Made by a program: the position numbers and the translations under genes | The notes under the pieces: model-generated | What the model saw: only the letters and a program-made list of their open reading frames with translations | The model's database searches: none | Told to the model about the DNA's origin: nothing | In this document: in pieces, positions 42,945 through 50,966 of the stretch | Position numbering within the stretch: position 1 is the first letter of the stretch | Layout of the letters: each line of letters begins with the position of its first letter | Assembly (NCBI RefSeq): GCF_004135735.1 | Contig: NZ_CP012670.1 | Coordinates: forward strand, 806,001 to 870,000 | Reading direction: 5' to 3' | DNA from: Sorangium cellulosum | Lineage (GTDB): Bacteria; Myxococcota_A; Polyangia; Polyangiales; Polyangiaceae | Length of the DNA: 64,000 nt

Positions 42945-44455
42945 GGGCCGGGGAGGGCGGCGCCGAGGCGCGGGAGCTCGCCGAGGCGCGGGAGCGCGTG
43001 CGCGAGGCGGGCGGCGACGCGCTGCTCGCGCGCCTCACGCACCTGGACGGGGCGCGGCGCGCGCCGGCGCCGCGGCCGGGGCCGGCGCTCAGGGCGCCGG
43101 ATCGGGGCGCGCGCGCCGACTACGACGTGGTCATCGCGGGCGGCGGGCTTTCGCTGCTGCTCGCGCCGCTGCTCGCGTCGGCCGGGCTGCGGGTCGCGGT
43201 GCTCGACCGGGCGCGCATCGGCGCCGCGCACCGCGAGTGGAACGCCGGGACGGCCGAGCTCGAGGCGCTCTCGGCGTCGGGGCTCCTCGCGAAGGACGAG
43301 GTGGAGCGGCTCGTCGTGGCCCGCTACGTCGAGGGGATCTGCCGCTGGCACGGCGGCGGGACGTACCCGGTGCGCGGCGCGCTCGACCACGCCATCGACG
43401 CGGCCGGGCTGCTCGCCGCCGCGCGCGCCCGGGCCGAGGCGCTGGGCGTGGCGCTGCTCGACGAGCACGCGCTCGTCGGGCACGCCGAGGGGCCGGACGC
43501 GGTGGCGCTCGCCGTGGCCGAGGCGGCGCCGGGGGCGGTCGAGGCGGCCGAGGCGGCCGAGGCGGCGCCGGGGGCGGTCGGCGCGAGGCCGCGCGCCCTG
43601 TCCGCGCGGCTGCTCGTCGACGCGCGGGGCGCGGCGAGCCCGTACGCGACCGCGGATCTCGTCTGCCCCACGGTCGGCGGCGTGCTCACCGGGCTCGCGG
43701 AGGGCGACGGCCCGCGGCGGATCCGGCCGGACGTGGGCGAGATCCTCGCCACCACCGAGGACGTCGAGGAGGGCCGGCAGCACGTCTGGGAGGCGTTCCC
43801 GGGGCGGCCGGGCGAGACGACGGTCTACCTCTTCTACTACGCGCGCACCGGGGACGTCGGGCCGGGCGCGCTCCTGTCGCTCTACGCGCGGTTCTTCCGG
43901 CTCCTCCCGCGGTACAAGGAGGGCGACGCGCGGCTCGCCCGGCCGACGTTCGGGCTCATCCCCGGCTGGACGCGGCTGACTGCGGCGCCGCGCGCGCCGG
44001 GGCGGCGGGTGCGGCTCGTGGGCGACGCGGCGGCGCGGCACTCGCCGCTGACGTTCTGCGGCTTCGGCGCGAGCGTGCGCGAGCTCGCGACGACCGCCGC
44101 GGATCTGGCGCGGGCCGCGGAAGACCCGGGCGCGCCGCGCGCCGCGCGCGACGCCCCGGTGCACTCGGGCACGGGCGCGCTCGCGGCGCTCATGGCGAGG
44201 CCCGCGGGCGGCGCGAGGGCAGGGGAGATGAACGCGCTGCTCGACACGGCGTTCGCCGTGCTGCACGCGATGGGCAACGACGCGTACGCAGGGCTGCTGC
44301 GCGATGAGATGCAACCTGCCGAATTTATTAAGTTTTTGAGGGAGACGGCGGCGCGGCGGCCCGAGGTGTACCGGGAGGTCGTGAGCGCGCTCCCGCTCCG
44401 GGCTATCGGTCGCTGGGGAGCGGGGCTCGCGAGGGAGCTCCTCCGGGGTCGCTGA
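42941..44455 (+). CDS. cruA: Lycopene cyclase, CruA/CruP-type flavoprotein
   Basis: The 504-residue protein begins with a helical leader (GGDALLARLTHLDGARR) and then DYDVVIAGGGLSLLLAPLLA for FAD/NAD binding. REWNAGTAELEALSASGLL matches the CruA pattern R-x-WNIS-x-x-E-L-x-x-L-x-x-x-GL. HVWEAFPGRPGETTVYLFYY, FRLLPRYKEG and VRLVGDAAARHSPLTFCGFG fit the later CruA regions. CruA-type enzymes form beta rings on lycopene in green sulfur bacteria and cyanobacteria. Myxococcus, as I recall, uses the unrelated CrtYc/CrtYd pair. An Ala/Glu/Gly repeat (about 185-205) is an odd insertion. It is the last gene of the crtIB operon and converges on crtZ with overlap. Confidence 0.75.
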   Translation: MRAGEGGAEARELAEARERVREAGGDALLARLTHLDGARRAPAPRPGPALRAPDRGARADYDVVIAGGGLSLLLAPLLASAGLRVAVLDRARIGAAHREWNAGTAELEALSASGLLAKDEVERLVVARYVEGICRWHGGGTYPVRGALDHAIDAAGLLAAARARAEALGVALLDEHALVGHAEGPDAVALAVAEAAPGAVEAAEAAEAAPGAVGARPRALSARLLVDARGAASPYATADLVCPTVGGVLTGLAEGDGPRRIRPDVGEILATTEDVEEGRQHVWEAFPGRPGETTVYLFYYARTGDVGPGALLSLYARFFRLLPRYKEGDARLARPTFGLIPGWTRLTAAPRAPGRRVRLVGDAAARHSPLTFCGFGASVRELATTAADLARAAEDPGAPRAARDAPVHSGTGALAALMARPAGGARAGEMNALLDTAFAVLHAMGNDAYAGLLRDEMQPAEFIKFLRETAARRPEVYREVVSALPLRAIGRWGAGLARELLRGR

Positions 44456-44912
44456 GGCGCGCCGCCCGCCGCACCACGAGGGGGCCGAGGAACAGGCCGA
44501 ACGGCGGGCCCCCGGTGCTGTGGTGGACGCGGTGCGCGTCGCGGACGCGCGCGAGGTACGGGATGCGCGCGAGGCCCGAGACCGGGAGCCGCCGGTGGAC
44601 GAGGCCGTCGTGGACCAGGACGTAGGCGACGCCGAAGGCGGTCATGCCGAGCCCGACGCCGAACGCGACGTCCCGCAGCGGGCCCGGCGCGCCCGCGCAG
44701 CCGTGGAGGATGAGCCCGGTCGCGACCGGGGCGTGCAGGAGCGAGAGCGCGTCGTTGCGCTCGAGGGCGCCGCGCCGCTTCTCGTGGTGGGAGCGGTGCA
44801 CGCTCCAGAGGGCGCGGTGCCAGACCTTGCCGTGGAGGAGCGCGGCCCACCCCTCCATGGCGGCGAAGGCGGCGAGCGCCGTGACGACCCAGATCGCGAG
44901 CGAGAGCGTCAT
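44403..44912 (-). CDS. crtZ: Beta-carotene hydroxylase-like membrane protein (CrtZ)
   Basis: Di-iron membrane hydroxylase that adds 3-OH to the beta ring. The 169-residue product has His boxes HRALWSVHRSHHEKR, LVHDGLVHRRLP and DAHRVHHST, in the order known for CrtZ, between hydrophobic helices. A GAGGAGG Shine-Dalgarno and a TATACT box 5' of it support ATG 44912. It overlaps the cyclase 3' end by 53 bp on the opposite strand. The start is 47 bp from the divergent acyltransferase. Confidence 0.85.
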   Translation of the reverse strand: MTLSLAIWVVTALAAFAAMEGWAALLHGKVWHRALWSVHRSHHEKRRGALERNDALSLLHAPVATGLILHGCAGAPGPLRDVAFGVGLGMTAFGVAYVLVHDGLVHRRLPVSGLARIPYLARVRDAHRVHHSTGGPPFGLFLGPLVVRRAARLSDPGGAPSRAPLPSDR

Positions 44913-44959
44913 CGCGCGGCCTCCTCGATCGAGAGTATAGGCTCCTCCAGGGAGCCGGG

Positions 44960-45763
44960 GTGATTCCAGCGCGCAAGCATCGGTGGTTCAACGCGTGGTT
45001 CGCGGCGCACGCCCGCTCGCGGATCCAGGGCACGTTCGGCGCGGTGCTCGCGCGGGGGGTCGACGCGGCGCGCGCCCTCGCGGCCGAGGCGCCGCTGCTC
45101 CTCGTCACGAACCACGTGTCGTGGTGGGATCCGCTGGTCATCCTGCACGCGTCGCAGCACCTGCTCGGCGTCGACGGCCACGCCATGATGGCCGCGGACA
45201 ACCTCCGCAGGCTGCCGTTCTTCGCGCTGGTCGGGGCGTTCGGCGTCGATCTCGACGAGCCCTCGGACGGCTCGGCCGCGATCCGGTACGCCGCGCGCCT
45301 GCTCGATCGGCCCGGCCGCGCGGTGTGGATCTTCCCCCAGGGGCGGGAGCGGCCCTCGGACGAGCGGCCGCTCGGCTTCCGCGCCGGCGCGGCCCAGATC
45401 GCGCGCGTGGCGCGGCGGGCCGCGGTGCTGCCCGTCGCGCTGCGGTACGAGCTCGCCGGGGAGGAGCGGCCGCGGCTCTACCTGTCGATCGGCGAGCCCG
45501 TGCCCGCGGCGCGCGACGTCGAGGCGGCGCGCGCCGCCCAGGAGCGCGCGGTGACCGCGGAGCTCGATCGCATCCACCGCGCGATCGGCAGGGCGGCCGA
45601 CGCGCAGGGGCCGCCCCTCGACGTCGACGGCTTCCGGTGGGTGCACCGGGCGGAGCCCTCGGTCGTGGGGCGGGCGGCGGAGCGGCTTTTGGCTCACTGG
45701 ACGAGGCCGCGCGCGCCGCTCACGCCCCGGCTTCCCGGAGGAGGCCGCGGCGATCGATCGTGA
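44960..45763 (+). CDS. PlsC-like acyltransferase, probably for carotenoid glycoside acylation
   Basis: The 267-residue protein has the acyltransferase motifs NHVSWWDPL (NHx4D) and IFPQGRERPS (FPEGTR-like), with a polar middle and no strong transmembrane helices. Typical PlsC enzymes acylate lysophosphatidate. Here, inside a carotenoid cluster next to a glycosyltransferase, acylation of the sugar of a carotenoid glycoside is more likely, as in staphyloxanthin or myxobacterial carotenoid esters. Start is GTG 44960. It converges on the glycosyltransferase and overlaps it by 44 bp. Confidence 0.82.
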   Translation: MIPARKHRWFNAWFAAHARSRIQGTFGAVLARGVDAARALAAEAPLLLVTNHVSWWDPLVILHASQHLLGVDGHAMMAADNLRRLPFFALVGAFGVDLDEPSDGSAAIRYAARLLDRPGRAVWIFPQGRERPSDERPLGFRAGAAQIARVARRAAVLPVALRYELAGEERPRLYLSIGEPVPAARDVEAARAAQERAVTAELDRIHRAIGRAADAQGPPLDVDGFRWVHRAEPSVVGRAAERLLAHWTRPRAPLTPRLPGGGRGDRS

Positions 45764-46988
45764 ACCGGCCGCTCCGCCAGACGACGGTGCGGGTCGAGAG
45801 CGCCCGGAGGAAGGCCGCGCCGAGGACGAGGTCGGCGAGCCACGCGTCGGCGGCCGCGGAGAGGAGCGTGGCGCGCCGGCCGGCGACGCGCGCGGCGAGC
45901 GCGGCGACCGCGACGCGGCTCGGGACGGCGATCGCGACGGCGAGCAGCGCCGGCGCCGCGGCGACCGGGGCCGCGAGCGCGGCGAGCGCGGCGATGAGCG
46001 GCGTCGCGAAGAAGAGCGCGGGGTAGCTCGCGAGGAGCGCGGGGCGCTGCGCGCGGATGACGGAGATCCAGCGCGCGTAGCGGGCGATCACGTCGCGGAG
46101 GCTCCGGCCCGAGGCGAGCGAGCGCGCGACGAGCGGCGCCGCGCCGACGGCCCCGCGCCGGGCGAGGATGCGGCGCGAGAGCTCCATGTCCTCGCCGAGG
46201 TGCGCGGTCAGCGCCGCGAACCCGCCCGCGCGGGCGAGCGCGCCGGCCCGGACGGCGAAGAGCTTGCCGACGAGCCCGCGCGGATCGAGCCCCGCGAGCA
46301 GGGGGAAGGCGTGGAGCGAGCCGCCGAGCACCGCGGCCGAGGCGCGGTCGCCGAGCGAGCCCGCCTCCGCGACCTCGACGGGCGGCGCCCACACCGCGTC
46401 GAGCGGCGCGGGGCGCGCGCGGTCGGAGAGCGGGGCGACGAGGGCGTCGAGGTCCACGCCCTCGAGGTCGACGTCGCTGTCCGCGACGAGGACGACGTCG
46501 AACGGCGCGGTCTGCCGGGCGATGACGGCGGCGAGCTGGCCCGCCTTGCGGTTCGGGCCGGCGGGCGCGGTGAGCGCGACCTCGGCGGGGATCCCGGCGG
46601 CGCGGAGCGCCTCGGCCGCGGCCGACGCGGCCGGCAGGGCGCCGTCGCCCGCGTCCGCCACCGCGAGGACGCACCGCGCGGCGGCGGACAGCCGGGCCCG
46701 GGCGAGCGAGCCGAGGGCCCTCGCGAGGTGAGGCTCGTGGCCGGCGCAGGGGCGCACGACGAGGACGCGGAGGCCGCCGGCCGCGGGCGACGGCGACGCG
46801 GCTCCGGGCGACGGCGCCGCGGCTCCGGGCGACGGCGACGCGGCTCCGGGCGACGGCGACGCGGCTCCGGGCGACGGCGCGCCCGCCCCGCGCCGCGCGG
46901 CGCGGCGGGCGGCCTCGGCGGAGACGCTCGCGACCACGAGCGCCCAGGCGAGGGGCAGGTGGGCGGCGGCGTGGAGCAGCGCGCTCAC
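45720..46988 (-). CDS. GT21-like glycosyltransferase (ceramide-glucosyltransferase family), probably carotenoid
   Basis: The 422-residue membrane protein has an N-terminal helix, a repeated PSPGAAS linker, then LRVLVVRPCAGHEPHL and the catalytic motifs in order: VVLVADSDVDLEG (D2), LGEDMELSRRIL (D3) and ARYARW (the R-x-x-R-W motif). Several C-terminal hydrophobic helices follow. This is the GT21 pattern of glucosylceramide synthases and HpnI. In this cluster the acceptor is probably the 1'-OH of a CrtC-hydrated carotenoid. GTG 46988 overlaps the crtC stop (GTGA). Confidence 0.8.
   Translation of the reverse strand: MSALLHAAAHLPLAWALVVASVSAEAARRAARRGAGAPSPGAASPSPGAASPSPGAAAPSPGAASPSPAAGGLRVLVVRPCAGHEPHLARALGSLARARLSAAARCVLAVADAGDGALPAASAAAEALRAAGIPAEVALTAPAGPNRKAGQLAAVIARQTAPFDVVLVADSDVDLEGVDLDALVAPLSDRARPAPLDAVWAPPVEVAEAGSLGDRASAAVLGGSLHAFPLLAGLDPRGLVGKLFAVRAGALARAGGFAALTAHLGEDMELSRRILARRGAVGAAPLVARSLASGRSLRDVIARYARWISVIRAQRPALLASYPALFFATPLIAALAALAAPVAAAPALLAVAIAVPSRVAVAALAARVAGRRATLLSAAADAWLADLVLGAAFLRALSTRTVVWRSGRFTIDRRGLLREAGA
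46795..46878. repeat. 21-bp tandem repeat in the glycosyltransferase gene
   Basis: Four in-frame copies of GACGCGGCTCCGGGCGACGGC (one with GCC for GAC) encode a PSPGAAS/PSPGAAA linker between the N-terminal helix and the catalytic domain. Confidence 0.9.
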
Positions 46989-47935
46989 GCCGCCCTCCGC
47001 ATGCGGAAGGGCAGGAGGAATTGCACCCACGGGCTGGTGAAGCGGTCGAGCGACAGCGCCTCGTGGACGACCGTCGCCGGCGCGCCGCCGAACGTGGCCG
47101 ACGCCAGGGAGCGCGCGTAGAACGGCGTGTCCTCGTACGCGCGGAGGAGCCGCGGCGTGGAGCCCGGGTCGGCCGCGATGTGCCGCTCGAGGCCCCAGCG
47201 CGTGTCGCCGAGCGGCCGCGGCGCGAGCGGCGGGAGGTCGCGCGCGCCGCCGCCCGCGTCGAACGCGCGCCCGAACAGGAGGCGCGTGCCGTCGCGGCGC
47301 CGGACGTCGTAGGTGAGGGCGATCCCGTCGGCCCCGACCGCGCGCGACCAGGTCCAGCGCTCGAAGGCGCGCTCGAGCGGCTCGTCGCCCGCGTTCGTGT
47401 CGAGGTACGCGCTGCCCGTGAAGCGCAGCGACGGGTGCGTGAGCTCGACCTCGGCGCGCGCGATCGGCGCGACGGGCGCCCAGCGGTGCCGCCCGCGCCC
47501 GTCGAGCGCGATCTCGGCCGGGGCGCCGGCCGCGCCCGGCGCTGGCGCGGCCGGGCGGAGGCGCACCGCCCCGGAGAGCCGCGACGGGAGGGGCGCGGTG
47601 ATCTCGTCGAAGGCGACGCGGAGCTCGCCCCCGGACCACTCCATCAGGCTCGGGCCGATGGCGAGCGACCGCGGCGACCGGAGCACGGCGCGCCGCGGCC
47701 GCTCGGTGAACGCCCAGCGATCGGCGCGCGGCCCGTACAGCGCCACGTTCATCGAGCAGTGCATGAGCGGGTCCGCGGCGCCGCGCGCCCGGGCCCTCGC
47801 GTAGTACGGCGAGAAGACGCTCCCGAGCAGCGCGATGATCGTGATCGCGCTCCTCCGATCGTCGCTCACCGCGTCCAGGTACCACCAGGCGTAGCCGCCG
47901 CTCGGGATCTCGAGGTCGAAGCGAGGTCCTCCATC
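46985..47935 (-). CDS. crtC: Carotenoid 1,2-hydratase CrtC (start codon unresolved)
   Basis: Adds water to the psi end of acyclic or monocyclic carotenoids to give a 1-OH group. Recognisable segments are GGYAWWYLDAVSDDRRSA, LLGSVFSPYYARARARG, DPLMHCSMNVALYG, RWAFTERPRRAVLR, GSAYLDTNAGDEPLERAF and WTWSRA. Conserved residues extend upstream into the 3' end of crtD (GGPRFDLEIPSGGYAWW) in a different frame, but no ATG/GTG/TTG occurs there. The nearest in-frame starts are GTG 47869, which overlaps the crtD stop as GTGA but removes the conserved GGYAWWYLDA, and GTG 48067, well inside crtD. The given left-hand start is where homology begins. Confidence 0.82.
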   Translation of the reverse strand, partial: DGGPRFDLEIPSGGYAWWYLDAVSDDRRSAITIIALLGSVFSPYYARARARGAADPLMHCSMNVALYGPRADRWAFTERPRRAVLRSPRSLAIGPSLMEWSGGELRVAFDEITAPLPSRLSGAVRLRPAAPAPGAAGAPAEIALDGRGRHRWAPVAPIARAEVELTHPSLRFTGSAYLDTNAGDEPLERAFERWTWSRAVGADGIALTYDVRRRDGTRLLFGRAFDAGGGARDLPPLAPRPLGDTRWGLERHIAADPGSTPRLLRAYEDTPFYARSLASATFGGAPATVVHEALSLDRFTSPWVQFLLPFRMRRAA

Positions 47936-49482
47936 ACGCTCTCCGCCGCGAGCCGGCCGCTCAGCGCCGCCATCGGCACCCCCGCGCCCGGGTGCACGCT
48001 CCCGCCCGCGAAGTACAGCCCCGGGAGCTTCGAGCGCGACCCCGGGCGCGAGAACGGGGAGGTCCACCCGTGGGACGCCGGCCCGTACAGCGCGCCCCCC
48101 GTCGCCGGGAACATCCGCTCGAAGTCCGCCGGCGTGGTCACCACGAGGGAAGGGCCCGCGCTCCTCAGCGAGAGGCCGAACCGCTGCAGTTGATGGAACA
48201 CGCGCTGCTCGCATTCGTGGATCTCCGTGGATGAGGGGGTGTGGATATCACCGGTCGCGGGGGCGTTGACGATGAAGAACAGGCGCTCCCCCGCGCGCGC
48301 CCCCGAGGCGCCCGCGCCCGGCCCGGGCCCGGCCGCGCCGGGCTCCGGCGAGGGCCCGGGCCCGGCCGCGCCGGGCTCCGGCGAGGGCTCGTCCCAGCGG
48401 TCCTCGGCGCAGGCGTAGATCGTCGCGTCGCGCGGCACGGCGCCGCGCTCGAACAGGTCGCGGAACTCGGCCTCGTAGTCCGACGAGAAGAACACGTTGT
48501 GCCGGACGAGGGGGAAGCCGCTCACCTCGGCGACCAGCGCGAAGGTCATCGCCGAGAGCGAGCGCGGGGCGTCGCCCGGCGCCTTGCGGGCGGCGCGCTG
48601 GCCGAACAGGCCGCTCCGGAGGGCCGCCGGGTCGGCGTTCATCACGATCGCGTCCGCCGCGAGGCGCTCGCCGCCCTCGAGCACGACGCCGGTCGCGCGG
48701 CCGCGGCCCTCCTCGATGGCGGCGACGCGCGCGCCGCAGCGGAGGGTCGCCCCGGCGCGGGTCGCGGCCGCGGCGAGCGCCTCGGCCACCCGGTACATGC
48801 CGCCCTGGGGGAGCCAGACGCCCTCGCGCTCCACGTGCGCGATCACGCTCAGCGTCGCCGGCGCGAGGTACGGCGACGAGCCGCAGTAGGTGGCGTACCG
48901 CCCGAAAAGCTGCCGCAGACGCGCGTCCGCGAAGAAATCCCCGAGCGCCCGGTGGAGCGTGCGGTGCCCGTCGATCTTCATCAGCCCGCTGACGCCCAGG
49001 CTGCCCGCCGCGCTCAGGATCGTCCTCAAGGTGGGCCGCTCCGCGCGGAGGAACGGCCGCTCCACCGTGTCGAAGATGTCGCGCGCGTACCGGCAGAACC
49101 TCCGGTATCCGTCCGCCTCCCGCGGCCCCGCCAGCGCGCCGATCGCGTCCGCGGTGCGCCCCTCGTCCGCGAAGAGATCGAGCCGCGAGCCGTCGGGCCA
49201 CGCGTGGCGCGCGAGCGTCTCCGCCGGCCGGAGCGGCACCTGGTCCTCGAAGCAGAGCCCGAGCGACGCGAAGAGCTCGTCGAAGACCCACCGCATGGTG
49301 AGCACCGTCGGCCCCACGTCGATGGGGCGCCCCCCGAGCGTCACCTCGCGCATCTTTCCGCCGACGCGCGCCCCCCGCTCGAGTAGCACGACGTCGAGCC
49401 CGCGCGACGCAAGGAGCGCCGCCGCGGTCAGCCCGCCGATGCCCCCGCCGATCACCACGACGCGCCCGCTTCGGTCCGCCAT
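47866..49482 (-). CDS. crtD: Hydroxyneurosporene/methoxyneurosporene-type desaturase CrtD
   Basis: FAD desaturase that introduces the 3,4 double bond next to a 1-hydroxylated psi end. The 538-residue protein has VVVIGGGIGGLTAAALLASR, GGKMREVTLGGRPIDVGPTV (CrtD/CrtI family), REGVWLPQGGMYRVAEAL and the end YFAGGSVHPGAGVPMAALSG. A repeated EPSPEPGAAGPGP insertion interrupts it near residue 365-395. It overlaps crtC; together they modify the linear end of the carotenoid. ATG 49482 is only 8 bp from a possible -10 box. Confidence 0.9.
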   Translation of the reverse strand: MADRSGRVVVIGGGIGGLTAAALLASRGLDVVLLERGARVGGKMREVTLGGRPIDVGPTVLTMRWVFDELFASLGLCFEDQVPLRPAETLARHAWPDGSRLDLFADEGRTADAIGALAGPREADGYRRFCRYARDIFDTVERPFLRAERPTLRTILSAAGSLGVSGLMKIDGHRTLHRALGDFFADARLRQLFGRYATYCGSSPYLAPATLSVIAHVEREGVWLPQGGMYRVAEALAAAATRAGATLRCGARVAAIEEGRGRATGVVLEGGERLAADAIVMNADPAALRSGLFGQRAARKAPGDAPRSLSAMTFALVAEVSGFPLVRHNVFFSSDYEAEFRDLFERGAVPRDATIYACAEDRWDEPSPEPGAAGPGPSPEPGAAGPGPGAGASGARAGERLFFIVNAPATGDIHTPSSTEIHECEQRVFHQLQRFGLSLRSAGPSLVVTTPADFERMFPATGGALYGPASHGWTSPFSRPGSRSKLPGLYFAGGSVHPGAGVPMAALSGRLAAESVMEDLASTSRSRAAATPGGTWTR

Positions 49483-49550
49483 GGGCCCGGAGTGTACTCC
49501 CGGAGGGTCGATTGTCCATGGTTTGTTTAACCATGATCAAACCATTGACA
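49483..49550. promoter_or_regulatory. Divergent crtD/crtE control region
   Basis: For crtD, TGGACA (49518-49513) and TACACT (49496-49491) are 16 bp apart on the minus strand and place the transcript start at or next to the ATG. The palindrome CATGGTT-TGTTT-AACCATG (49517-49535) covers the -35. AACCAT recurs 11 bp further on (49540-49545). CarH-type operators of 11-bp repeats are known, so this may be a second CarH site. A separate promoter for crtE is not clear. Confidence 0.5.
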
Positions 49551-49579
49551 TGCTCACGGGGATCGCCGAAGCTGGCGCG

Positions 49580-50551
49580 ATGGACCCCGAGCGTCGGAAT
49601 GAGCGTCGGATCGAGCGTCGGATCGAGCGTCGGATCGAGCGTCGGAATGAGCGTCGGATCGAGCGCATCCTGCTCGTCGCGATGGAGTCGCTCTCCTCCC
49701 CGGCATCGCCGCCCGGGCTCGTCGCGGCGACGCGCCACGCCGTCTTCCCTGGAGGCGCCCGCATCCGGCCGCGGCTCTGCCTGGCGGTCGCCTCGGCCTA
49801 CGGCGATCCCGCGCCGGAGGTCGCCGACGCCGCGGCGGCGGCCGTCGAGCTCATCCACTGCGCCTCGCTGGTGCACGACGATCTGCCCTGCTTCGACGAC
49901 GCGCCGGTCCGGCGAGGTCAGCCCTCGGTCCACCGCGCGTTCGGCGAGCCGATCGCGGTGCTCGCCGGCGACCAGCTCATCGTGCTCGCCTTCGATGCGC
50001 TCGCGCGCGGCGCGTTCCAGGCGGTGGCGGGCGGGGTCGCCGACGCGCGGCGGGCGAGCCGGTTCTTCGAGGTGTTCGCGGCCGGCGTCGGGATGCCGCA
50101 GGGGATCATCGCGGGGCAGGCGTGGGAGTCGGAGGCGAAGGTCCCGCTCTCCGCCTACCGCCGCGCGAAGACGGGCGCGCTCTTCGAGGCGGCGGCGGTC
50201 CTCGGCGCGCTGTCCGCGGGTCAGGACGGGGCCGGCTGGGGGACCCTCGGGCAGCGCATCGGCGAGGCGTACCAGGTCGCGGACGACGTGCTGGACCTGA
50301 TCGGCGAGCCGGAGGACATGGGCAAACCGGCCGGCCGCGACGGAGCGCTCGGGCGGCCGAACGCGGCGCTGGAGCTCGGCATCCCGGGGGCGGCCCGGCT
50401 GCTCCAGCGGCTCATCCAGGACGCGCTCGACGCAGTTCCGCCGTGCCCGGGAGCCGACCACGTCCGTTCCTGGGCCGTCGAGCTCGGTGACTGGCTCCTC
50501 CGCGTCTGCCGTGGGCGGGCGGCGGCGATCCCGACCACGAGCTCCGCGTAG
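49580..50551 (+). CDS. crtE: Geranylgeranyl diphosphate synthase CrtE (polyprenyl synthetase)
   Basis: Supplies GGPP for phytoene synthesis. The 323-residue protein has the first Asp-rich motif HDDLPCFDDAPVRRG and the second VADDVLDLIGEP, with GARIRPRLCLAVASAYG and YRRAKTGALFEAA between. The N-terminus MDPERRNERRIERRIERR comes from six 12-bp DNA repeats and is not part of the family. ATG 49580 is chosen; ATG 49550 in frame would add ten residues. It is divergent from crtD. Confidence 0.9.
   Translation: MDPERRNERRIERRIERRIERRNERRIERILLVAMESLSSPASPPGLVAATRHAVFPGGARIRPRLCLAVASAYGDPAPEVADAAAAAVELIHCASLVHDDLPCFDDAPVRRGQPSVHRAFGEPIAVLAGDQLIVLAFDALARGAFQAVAGGVADARRASRFFEVFAAGVGMPQGIIAGQAWESEAKVPLSAYRRAKTGALFEAAAVLGALSAGQDGAGWGTLGQRIGEAYQVADDVLDLIGEPEDMGKPAGRDGALGRPNAALELGIPGAARLLQRLIQDALDAVPPCPGADHVRSWAVELGDWLLRVCRGRAAAIPTTSSA
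49589..49660. repeat. 12-bp tandem repeat at the 5' end of crtE
   Basis: Six perfect or near-perfect copies of GAGCGTCGGATC (two have AAT in place of ATC) encode ERRI/ERRN units. A change in copy number keeps the frame. Confidence 0.95.
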
Positions 50552-50966
50552 CCGGACGGAGCGGGCGCGACTCGGGGGCTGCGGCTTCGTCGATCTCTAT
50601 CCCCACGGACAGCGTCCGTCCCGCCGCGCGAACAGCCTATCGAGGCCTGCCGAGCGCGAGGGGGATCGCGCGTGGGCTCATGATGCCCGTCCAAGGCTGA
50701 TGACATCATGAAAGAGCAGCTCTGTCGGCCTTGCAGCGTGACGTCGGGTGGATCGCCCGGACCCCCTCGGGAGTCCCCTGGAAGCGTCGTCGCGCTGCGA
50801 TAGAGGTCCTGTGCCCTGGCTCGACGATCTCGCTTCAAGGTGGCATTCTCGACGGGCCTGTCCGCTCCTGTCGCGGTGGGCGTGAGGCGGTGATGCGGCG
50901 CTGCGGCGCTGCGCCCGCGTCGGGTCGGTTCGACTGTGTCGTGATCCGCGAACAGGGGGATTCGGG
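50552..50966. other. Intergenic region between crtE and the acyl-CoA dehydrogenase
   Basis: About 415 bp without a convincing gene. It contains a moderate-GC stretch near 50680-50830. No clear promoter, terminator or repeat is seen. Confidence 0.5.
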
